From assembly GCA_021778415.1 (NCBI GenBank), contig JAJYCL010000005.1, positions 50,451 through 114,450 on the forward strand: 64,000 nucleotides of DNA. The letters run 5' to 3'. The notes below the pieces were generated by a model. The model was not told the DNA's origin, did no database searches, and was given only the letters and a program-made list of their open reading frames with translations. Below are positions 57,502 through 64,000 of this stretch, in pieces. Numbering within the stretch: the first letter of the stretch is position 1; the number at the start of each line of letters is the position of its first letter. The translations under genes and the position numbers were made by a program. Source of the DNA: a bacterium (lineage in GTDB: Bacteria; Vulcanimicrobiota; Vulcanimicrobiia; Vulcanimicrobiales; Vulcanimicrobiaceae).

Positions 57502-58625
57502 CGATCCTCGTGCTCGTCCTGACGGCATGTTCACATGCGGCTTCACCGCACAAGGCATCGGCGGGACCGACAGTCGCAATGATGGTCGCGCGGGAAGGGA
57601 CGCTGCCGCGGTTGGTCCACGCGTATGGGCGCATCGGCGGAAGCGGTGGGCGCGTACAACTCGCTTTTGCTCTTGCGGGGACCTTACGCTCTCTTCGTGT
57701 GCATCCGGGAGATCATGTCGTCGCAGGCGCAACGATTGCGACCTTGGATGCGGCGACACAAATGGCGAATGTCGACGCGGCATCGGCGGACCTGGTGAGC
57801 GCTCGAGCTTCGCTTGCATCGGCGCGCGTAGATCGCACGAGCGCACAACTTTCCCTTGACGAGCGGGCGCTTGCGCGGGCACGAACCTTAGTGAGCGCCG
57901 GTGTTGCGGCGCGTAAAGATGTTGATGTCGCGAAAGCGCAACTCGCGGCCGATCACGCCGCCGCGGCATCGTATCGCGGGCAGGCCGCAGCAGCAGTTGG
58001 CGGAGTAGCCGGCGCTGCCGCGCGCGTTCGAGCAGCATCGGCGGAACTGTCGCGCACGAGCCTGCGTGCGCCATTTTCTGGCGTCGTCTCGCGCGTTTTC
58101 CTCTCGCCGGGCATGACGGTCGATCCGTCAACGCCGGTGGTAGCGATCGTTCGCGGTGATGCACGAGAGGCCAGCGTACAAGTTGCCGATGACGCCAATG
58201 ATCCTCTGCGCGTCGGCGATCCCGTGACGCTGACGACCAGCGACGGGGCAACGAAACTGCGTGGGCGCATTTCCGGCATCGGCGGTGGCGTGGATGAAGT
58301 GACGCAACTGCGCACGGTGACGGTTGCGATCGTGCAAGGCCATGCGGCCGTGGGTACCGCCGTGGATGCAGAGATCGCAGTCGCCCAGGCCGATGGAGTG
58401 CTCCTAACGCGCGATGCCGTCGTGGAAGATCCGCAGAGCGGAGAACGCGTCGTTTTTGTTGCAAGCAAAGATGCGAAGGGCGCAACGGAATTCGTCGCGC
58501 GTCGCGTGCGCGTCTTGGCTGAGGATGGCAAGCACGTCGTCGTTGCCGGCGTGAAGCCGGGGGAGAAGATCGCGACGCGCGGGGCCTTCGCGCTCTTGGC
58601 GCCTCCCGATGGCGGCGATACCTAA
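57486..58625 (+). CDS. Periplasmic adaptor (membrane fusion) lipoprotein of the RND pump
   Basis: The 379-residue product starts at ATG 57486 behind AGGAGG, inside the end of the outer-membrane factor gene. The N-terminus is a lipoprotein signal (LAILVLVLTAC). A biotinyl-lipoyl-like half (LRSLRVHPGDHVVAGATIATLD near 65), an alpha-hairpin with long Ala-rich helices (about 95-195), the second lipoyl half (LRAPFSGVVSRVFLSPGMTVD), a beta-barrel and a membrane-proximal domain follow. It links pump and channel. The gene overlaps the convergent metallopeptidase gene by 4 bases. Confidence 0.92.
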   Translation: MYRSLAILVLVLTACSHAASPHKASAGPTVAMMVAREGTLPRLVHAYGRIGGSGGRVQLAFALAGTLRSLRVHPGDHVVAGATIATLDAATQMANVDAASADLVSARASLASARVDRTSAQLSLDERALARARTLVSAGVAARKDVDVAKAQLAADHAAAASYRGQAAAAVGGVAGAAARVRAASAELSRTSLRAPFSGVVSRVFLSPGMTVDPSTPVVAIVRGDAREASVQVADDANDPLRVGDPVTLTTSDGATKLRGRISGIGGGVDEVTQLRTVTVAIVQGHAAVGTAVDAEIAVAQADGVLLTRDAVVEDPQSGERVVFVASKDAKGATEFVARRVRVLAEDGKHVVVAGVKPGEKIATRGAFALLAPPDGGDT

Positions 58626-59218
58626 GCGACGCTTTGCGTTTGGAAGCCCGATGTGAAGAGCGTGTCAATGTAGGTGAACAGCCTGGGATCGATGCGCGCT
58701 AGGCGATCGCGGCTGACGCGCGGCCAAGGGGAAGCCGCGTCGTTCACCTCGATGTAAGCACGTAATCCTTCGGCGAAATATTCATCGATGCCGGTGGCTG
58801 CGTAGGGGGTGACAAATTCGCGCGCCTCGGCAAAGAAGCGGCGAATCGCGGGATCGAGGCCGGAGCGATAGACGCCCAAGCCGAGCGCGCAATCGAGGGC
58901 ATGCCCGAATTCATGTGCGACCGTCATTGGATTACGCGATCGCAAATACACGCTCCGTTCCTCGACCACAAAAAGCCCCGCCGGTGGAGCGGGCCAATCA
59001 TCGACGCCGAGATGGAGCCGAGCAAGGGCCGGGGATGCCGAATCATAGCGTTGCGTTCGACGAAGCGGTAGCACGCGAATGTGCGCATCGATGGCAAAGC
59101 GAAGCGCCGCCTCTCCGTAGCGCGAAAGCGTCGTCGCAACGATCGCATTGCGACGCAGCGAAGTTTCCTGCGGAACGATCAAGCGACGCGCAAGAGAAAG
59201 AACGGATGAAGTCTCCAT
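58622..59218 (-). CDS. ATLF-like zinc metallopeptidase
   Basis: The 198-residue product has the zinc site HEFGH (His102, Glu103, His106) in MTVAHEFGHALD and, about 40 residues later, GIDEYFAEGLRAYIE, where Glu146 or Glu150 would be the third ligand. This spacing fits the anthrax-lethal-factor-like (ATLF) gluzincin group rather than the metzincins. Toxin relatives cut host kinases, but stand-alone bacterial members are common and unstudied. There is no signal peptide, so the site of action is unclear. It is the only gene of its unit and ends against the efflux adaptor gene. Confidence 0.8.
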   Translation of the reverse strand: METSSVLSLARRLIVPQETSLRRNAIVATTLSRYGEAALRFAIDAHIRVLPLRRTQRYDSASPALARLHLGVDDWPAPPAGLFVVEERSVYLRSRNPMTVAHEFGHALDCALGLGVYRSGLDPAIRRFFAEAREFVTPYAATGIDEYFAEGLRAYIEVNDAASPWPRVSRDRLARIDPRLFTYIDTLFTSGFQTQSVA

Positions 59219-59368
59219 CCGTCCAATTTTGCCACCGTTGTATTACAGGCGTATGTCAGGGGCGTGCGGTAGGTCGCAGAGGCCGCGCTAATCGTAACGT
59301 CACACCCATCGGAAATTCGCGTTCGGCTCTTCTGTAAGGGCCGTCACAAGCGTGCGCGTGGTCGGGGT

Positions 59369-60493
59369 CTATTTGTCCGCCATGATCGCGAGCGTTGCTT
59401 TGGTTGCGGCCGCATTAGTTGCTTCCCAAGTTCCGCCTTGTGTCGTGAGTGGCATTTGTTGCAATGCGAGAATCGCGTCACGGGTTGGCGCCGAAATGCC
59501 TGGCCACAATTGCATGAGGTTTTCAGCTTCGTGGAAGCTCGCATTCATTTCTTGATCTTTAAAAACGGCCGCATTGTACGCGATTTGCGCCGCGAACATT
59601 CCCAAATAGATCGAACGCTTGCGTGCTATAGGTAAATTCGCCATCAGCGAATCATCCGATATATACTTAAGGAAAAGGGCATCGAGTATTTCGCGATTAG
59701 CTGGGAGTGGCTTTTTAAGGGCGGCTATCACGGGCGCCATCGTTATTCCGTCGTGCAATTTTGAATGGATGCCTTGCCATTTCGTAAGAATGACTGTGGC
59801 GAAGGCCCGGGTTTCGGGCCGCGAAAGGGCGATAGGATTAGTGATAAGTTCGATGAGCGTGCCGGTATAGACGCCGAGTTGTGCATCGGAAACCGCACCT
59901 TCGCCGAACGATATCAGTGGGTACGGCTGGACCGGGAAAAATACTTGAGAATGTCGTTGCAGGTTTTCGAGTTGCTCAAATGGACTGGTCGCCGGTTTCA
60001 TCCATGATGCAACGGCCGTCGGTGCATCTGCTGAGTGTTTTTCGAGTTCGTCGGCTAGGCGCTGAACATAATCTGCTGTATGTTTTGCTTCCGGGAGGCT
60101 TGCAGCTATCGAAGCAATTCCGGCGTTATACCACCAGGTTACGGTCGGCGAAGTGTTCCAGCGGCCCTTGAGTGGAGAAATTGCGTTCCAAGTGGTTACC
60201 CGTAGCCCGACATCGCCCAAAGCAAACCATTTTGCCACAAATGAATCGGTTGCATCCGATCGCATCGATTGGAGAGTGGCAAGGTCCGCAACGCATCGTC
60301 CCCGCTCAAGAACGATGCCGCAGGTTCCCGGAGACATCACGATATCTTGAAGAAGCCGTTCGTAGGCTTGGCCTTGTTCGAACGCGTTGCTCGCGGCAAC
60401 CGATGGCGTTACGTTCGTCTCACCTGCGTTAGCGAGCGTCGGAGTGAAAACGCAGAATGCTGCGACGAGCAAAAGAGAAATAAGAGTCCGCAT
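59369..60493 (-). CDS. Secreted protein of unknown function
   Basis: The 374-residue product has a signal peptide (LISLLLVAAFCVFTPTLANAG) and is otherwise mostly alpha-helical, with a Cys pair near residues 58-68 (TCGIVLERGRC) that may form a disulfide. I see no known motif. A segment near 115-125 is rich in Trp and Tyr (TVTWWYNAG). Base use looks slightly more AT-rich than its neighbours by eye. The ATG 60493 has GGGA upstream. It lies alone between the metallopeptidase and pbpC genes; gaps of 150 and 83 bases on its sides hold no gene I can see. Confidence 0.75.
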   Translation of the reverse strand: MRTLISLLLVAAFCVFTPTLANAGETNVTPSVAASNAFEQGQAYERLLQDIVMSPGTCGIVLERGRCVADLATLQSMRSDATDSFVAKWFALGDVGLRVTTWNAISPLKGRWNTSPTVTWWYNAGIASIAASLPEAKHTADYVQRLADELEKHSADAPTAVASWMKPATSPFEQLENLQRHSQVFFPVQPYPLISFGEGAVSDAQLGVYTGTLIELITNPIALSRPETRAFATVILTKWQGIHSKLHDGITMAPVIAALKKPLPANREILDALFLKYISDDSLMANLPIARKRSIYLGMFAAQIAYNAAVFKDQEMNASFHEAENLMQLWPGISAPTRDAILALQQMPLTTQGGTWEATNAAATKATLAIMADK

Positions 60494-60576
60494 AATCGAG
60501 TCCCAGTCTGGAATGCTTTTCCCCGAAATTCGGTGCGAAAGTGCCCCGGCCTCCCGAAATCATGGGTTCGAATCTA

Positions 60577-62748
60577 TCACGTTCCATGCGCGCGGGGATG
60601 GAGCGTGAAGCCGGTTCGCGGTGGGGCGAGGCTCGATGGGATGACGGTGATGCGAATGGCCGCAGATGAATGCGCATCGCGGGCGGTGATGCGATGGATG
60701 CCGGGTTTGAGTTGCCATTCGAGTGCTCCGTTTGCTTGCGACGCAACGGCTTTGCCATCGATGCTCCATTGCGGCGGTGTTGCATACCCGGTTGCGCGTA
60801 ATTGAATCGCTTGCCGCGCACTCGTCGCCGCGAACAATGCGAAGCGTGCTCCATCGTGCGGCCACGTGATGGAAATGCCATGCGGGGCGTGCGCGATCCG
60901 TTGATTCGGTGTCATCCACTCCAGCGTTCCGTCGTTTGAACGCAGCGCGTACCCCGGCGGTGTCGGAAAATGCGGCGGGTCGGGATGGCCTTCATAAAGA
61001 TGCAACATGATGCGATTCCACAACGGCCCCGCCCCGCTCACGCCGGAGACGCGCTGCATCGCACTTCCGTCGAAATTGCCCGCCCACACCGCAACCGTGT
61101 AATCGCGCGTGAATCCGACCGTCCACGTGTCGCGATAGCCGGAGGAGGTCCCCGTCTTGACCGCCGCCGGATACGGCATTTCCAAGACCGATTTGCGACC
61201 GAACGATGCCGAGCGCGCAATCGGATCTGCGAGCATCGAGGTGATGATGCGCCACATCGCGACGGAGCCGACATGCTTGCGGAGAGTGCCTCGCTGCCCG
61301 GCAATGGCGTGAAGATGGGGAATGTCACCGTCACGTTCGATCGTGGCATACGCGCGCGCAAGCTCCCAAAGTTGCACTTCACCGGCTCCTAATACTAACC
61401 CCAATCCATAGGTGCGCGCCGTGTGCGTTAAATGCCGAAAACCGAGTGCGTGCAAGCGTGTGAGAAAAGCATCGACACCGACACGCGCAAGCACATGCAC
61501 GGCCGGAACATTAAGCGAATTCGCCAATGCATAGCGCACGCTCACCGGTCCGGAAAAAAGACGACTATAATCCTGCGGTTGGTAGGTTTGGCCATTGGCG
61601 AGTGCGTAGGTTGATTGCGTATCATCGAGGATCGTCGTCGTTGTAATGGCGTGACGCTCCAACGCAAGTTCATATGCGAATGGTTTGAGTGCGGATCCCG
61701 GTTGGCGTAAGGCACGCACGCCGTCGTTGGCGCCGAGAACGGCATCATCGAAATATCCGGGTGAGCCGACGTACGCGCGGACCGCACCGGTGCGATTTTC
61801 GACGACGAGCACCGCGGCATCTTGCACATTGCGCTTTCGTAAGGCACCGAGCACATCGACAACTTGCGCTTGAACGAAGCGTTGCAACGAGCGATCTAAG
61901 GTTGTGCGTATTCGGGTGGTCTGTGGAGCTGCGCTGCGATACAACGCAAACAGCAGGTGCGCGGCATCGAGATCGCGCTGCGCCAACGGTTGCAACGTGA
62001 GCGTTTCGGCGAGTGCGCGGCGTGCGTCGAGTGCATCGATCATGCCATCGGCTTGCATGCGCTCTAAAACATAGCGCATACGCGCGCGAATTGCCGCCGC
62101 GTGATCGCCGTACGGATCCAAACGCACGGGATCATTCGGAATTGCGGCGAGGTAGGCTGCGTGGGCGAGATCGAGATCTTTTGCCGGAGTTCCAAAATAC
62201 GTGTGTGCTGCGGCTTGTACACCGTAGATATTGCCACCCATCGGTACGGCATTGATATACGCACGCAAAATGCTCCGCTTGGAATTTTTCGCTTCGATGC
62301 GATAGGCGTCGAAGGTTTCCGCAAGTTTGCCGCGGAGCGTTGACGGCGCGTGATCGATGGAGCGGGCGACTTGCATGGTAATCGTCGATGCGCCGCTTCG
62401 CGGTTGCCCGAAGAAGATATCTTCGCGTGCGGCCCGGAGGACCGAGAGCCAGTCTACTGCGCCGTGAAAGAAAAAGCGGGCATCTTCCGCGGCGAGAATC
62501 GCTTGAAGAAAGCTGGGGGAGACGTCACGGAGCCGCACCTGCATGGTGTGCCGAGCGTCGGCTGAGGTCACCGTCCCGAGCGGCGCTCCGTAGCGATCGG
62601 TAAACGCAATCGCTCCACGAGGCTGACTAATCGTCGAAAGCGGGATTCCGCCAAGCCAGAAGGCGGCGGGGAAAAGAAGACATGCACCGGAGAGCAAGAC
62701 GGGGATGAATCGCCGCACCGTGCGCGTATTAGGTAGACTATGCAACAC
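60577..62748 (-). CDS. pbpC: Penicillin-binding protein 1C (bifunctional)
   Basis: PBP1C is an inner-membrane peptidoglycan enzyme with a glycosyltransferase and a transpeptidase-like domain. The 723-residue product has a membrane anchor (FIPVLLSGACLLFPAAFWL), GT51 motifs with Glu88 (AAEDARFFFHGAVDW) and GASTITMQVAR, then the penicillin-binding triad Ser352-Lys355 (PGSALKP), Ser411-x-Asn413 (ANSLNVP) and Lys531-Thr-Gly (VKTGTSSGYRDTW). A C-terminal BiPBP-type domain covers about 630-723. The start is GTG 62748 (AAGG five bases upstream), which overlaps the start region of the divergent gene by 9 bases. In enterobacteria pbpC is paired with an alpha-2-macroglobulin gene, as here, but in one transcription unit. 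Confidence 0.94.
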   Translation of the reverse strand: MLHSLPNTRTVRRFIPVLLSGACLLFPAAFWLGGIPLSTISQPRGAIAFTDRYGAPLGTVTSADARHTMQVRLRDVSPSFLQAILAAEDARFFFHGAVDWLSVLRAAREDIFFGQPRSGASTITMQVARSIDHAPSTLRGKLAETFDAYRIEAKNSKRSILRAYINAVPMGGNIYGVQAAAHTYFGTPAKDLDLAHAAYLAAIPNDPVRLDPYGDHAAAIRARMRYVLERMQADGMIDALDARRALAETLTLQPLAQRDLDAAHLLFALYRSAAPQTTRIRTTLDRSLQRFVQAQVVDVLGALRKRNVQDAAVLVVENRTGAVRAYVGSPGYFDDAVLGANDGVRALRQPGSALKPFAYELALERHAITTTTILDDTQSTYALANGQTYQPQDYSRLFSGPVSVRYALANSLNVPAVHVLARVGVDAFLTRLHALGFRHLTHTARTYGLGLVLGAGEVQLWELARAYATIERDGDIPHLHAIAGQRGTLRKHVGSVAMWRIITSMLADPIARSASFGRKSVLEMPYPAAVKTGTSSGYRDTWTVGFTRDYTVAVWAGNFDGSAMQRVSGVSGAGPLWNRIMLHLYEGHPDPPHFPTPPGYALRSNDGTLEWMTPNQRIAHAPHGISITWPHDGARFALFAATSARQAIQLRATGYATPPQWSIDGKAVASQANGALEWQLKPGIHRITARDAHSSAAIRITVIPSSLAPPRTGFTLHPRAHGT

Positions 62749-64000
62749 CTCCGCCTTACGCCGATTGTGCTTTTTGCACTACTCATGGTGGCCTGCGGAG
62801 GAAACGCGCACCCGCGTCTCGCTCCGGTCGCCGCGCTGCCGAAGCCGACGCTGCCGAGCTGGATAGCGAGCGTCTCGCCGATTGGCAAGGCGGAAAGCCT
62901 TACCCAAATACGGTTGATTTTTGCCAAAGATATCGCGCCGCTCTCTGCCGTTGCCGATGCGACGCAAACCGAGTTTCTTTCGCATCTTTCACTTGAACCG
63001 AAGCTCCCTGGGCAATTCGTGTTGCTCACGCCGCGCATGATCGGATTTATTCCGCAGCGCGCACTCCCGGCGGCCACGCGTGTCCGAGTGACGCTCTCTG
63101 CCGGTGCCAAGGATCTGGCCGGTGATACCCTTGCCACGGATCTGCGATGGACCTTCCACACGGCACGCATTGCGTTCACCGATCTGCCGAAGGCAACGCC
63201 CGCACCGAATAGCGGCGATACGTCGACTCCCTCACCGTTGCATCCGAGTATTACCATCACGGCGAGTAGTGCCGTCGATCGTGCTTCCCTCGCCGCTAAC
63301 GCCGTACTGATTGCCAGCGGGAGCAACGAACGCATCGGACTTCGCGTGCAGCCGCCGAAAGCAACGCCCGCACCGAACGCGAGTCAAACGTTCGATGCTT
63401 CGACGCGTACCTACACGTATACGCTTGATCCCGTGCGCGATTTAGCGCGTGCCACCACCTATATCTTGCGCATCGATCCCGGCGTATTGCCGCGCGATGG
63501 CAATATCGCGACCACGACGGTCGCTTCGGGTTCGTTGCGGACATTCGGGCCGTTGGCGATTGCGCCGACTCCGTCGCCTGCATCGGCGAACAGCTTTAGT
63601 TCACGCTTTGTCGGCGGCGATCCGGGCCTTGCCTTTACGACTCCAATCGATCCGAAATCCGTAAAAAATGGCGTAACGATCAGCCCGAGTATTGCCGCTG
63701 CCAATCCCGTCGTCGTTGCCGACGATCCGACGCAGCTTTCGATCAATCCGTATCTGCTTTCCCCGAATTCGACGTACACGGTAACGGTGACGCCGGCGTT
63801 GCGCGATATTTTCGGTCAACATTTCGATCGGCCCGTGACACAAACGATCCATACGGGCGTTTTCACGCCGGGAATCTGGGCGCCGACGAGTTCGGCGATT
63901 TTCCCCAGCGATTTTTCCGTCGGTCTCAATATTTATGCAACGAATTTGGCCGGAAATGCCTATCATGCTGCCTATGTTCCGGTGAGCGAAGCAAGCATGC
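62740..64000 (+). CDS. Alpha-2-macroglobulin-like lipoprotein, N-terminal part (runs off right edge)
   Basis: The frame from ATG 62740 is open to base 64000, giving 420 residues. It has a lipoprotein signal (VLFALLMVAC with Cys19) and then repeated SbsA/Ig-like beta domains: SVSPIGKAESLTQIRLIFAKD at about 45, which is the usual first strand of bacterial macroglobulin domains, RVTLSAGAKDLAGDTLATDL and TVTPALRDIFGQHFDRP. The end reads into a new domain (SVGLNIYATNLAGNAY). Position opposite pbpC supports a bacterial alpha-2-macroglobulin, which traps proteases and guards the envelope with PBP1C. The thioester and bait regions would be outside the window, so this remains inference. AGG 7 bases upstream is a weak ribosome site. 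Confidence 0.8.
   Translation, partial: MQHLRLTPIVLFALLMVACGGNAHPRLAPVAALPKPTLPSWIASVSPIGKAESLTQIRLIFAKDIAPLSAVADATQTEFLSHLSLEPKLPGQFVLLTPRMIGFIPQRALPAATRVRVTLSAGAKDLAGDTLATDLRWTFHTARIAFTDLPKATPAPNSGDTSTPSPLHPSITITASSAVDRASLAANAVLIASGSNERIGLRVQPPKATPAPNASQTFDASTRTYTYTLDPVRDLARATTYILRIDPGVLPRDGNIATTTVASGSLRTFGPLAIAPTPSPASANSFSSRFVGGDPGLAFTTPIDPKSVKNGVTISPSIAAANPVVVADDPTQLSINPYLLSPNSTYTVTVTPALRDIFGQHFDRPVTQTIHTGVFTPGIWAPTSSAIFPSDFSVGLNIYATNLAGNAYHAAYVPVSEASM

Noticed and set aside
57472..58668. 398-codon minus-strand frame opposite the efflux adaptor
   Set aside because: Arg/Pro-rich shadow translation; the adaptor on the other strand has a lipobox, ribosome site and family domains.
59219..59368. 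Possible tRNA or small RNA in the gap
   Set aside because: No cloverleaf with a TTC arm and acceptor stem can be formed; only scattered GC-rich pieces.
62568..63335. 255-codon minus-strand frame across the pbpC-macroglobulin junction
   Set aside because: It conflicts with two well-supported genes and has no motif.

Overview
The window is one continuous stretch of a bacterial chromosome, moderately GC-rich and densely coded, with many ATGA/GTGA start-stop overlaps. I see no rRNA or tRNA gene, no transposase and no CRISPR array. The organism looks like a motile (flagellin, chemoreceptor), aerobic or oxygen-exposed (KatG/OxyR, cytochrome c) diderm: there is a TonB-dependent receptor, a complete RND-OMF-MFP efflux set, PBP1C and an alpha-2-macroglobulin-like lipoprotein. 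Yet several gene clusters resemble those of Terrabacteria, namely topA-trmFO-hslV-hslU and fhaA-fhaB-ftsW/rodA. That mixture would fit a deep-branching diderm of the Eremiobacterota/Vulcanimicrobiota or Armatimonadota type. This is an inference from gene content, not a measured placement.

Layout. 1-915: the 5' part of a flagellin gene with an extra beta-sandwich-like domain and a clear sigma-28 promoter. 975-5955: a TPR protein, a questin-oxidase-like protein, an Amt ammonium channel, a miniature ATP-grasp-like protein and a flavodoxin-fold quinone reductase. 5963-14541 (minus strand): a RecB-like nuclease/RNase H-like/helicase fusion, a TonB-dependent receptor, a Gln-rich LTxxQ-like protein and OxyR, which is divergent from katG (14652). 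16833-18785: an OPT peptide/metal transporter. 18864-22919: a five-gene run ending in a cell-wall amidase and glutamate racemase. 22908-26176: a chemoreceptor with an unusual architecture and a PAP2-like membrane protein.

26280-30651: dxs, secG and two oligopeptide ABC ATPases, ending at a bidirectional terminator shared with a Lys-rich histone-H1-like gene. 31371-38829: topA, trmFO, hslV, hslU, a His-rich methyltransferase and serine dehydratase. 38849-42339 (minus): a YhhN membrane protein and a secreted Asp-box propeller protein. 42395-50279: def, fmt, rsmB, fhaA-like, fhaB-like, ftsW/rodA, a degenerate polysaccharide deacetylase, a 7TM diguanylate cyclase and a cytochrome c lipoprotein, largely with overlapping ends. 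50283-58625: a two-component system, a block of palindromic repeats, a PepSY protein and a tripartite RND efflux pump. 58622-64000: an ATLF-like metallopeptidase, an unknown secreted protein, PBP1C, and the start of a macroglobulin-like lipoprotein whose 5' end overlaps that of pbpC.

The most unusual object is the 877-residue protein at 22908-25541. It has two complete chemoreceptor signalling hairpins joined by an apparently intact TRAP-type (DctP) solute-binding domain, with no signal peptide or membrane segment. The second is the flagellin with a DUF642-like domain in its surface-exposed region. Several start calls below differ from the longest open frame; the reasons are given in each entry.
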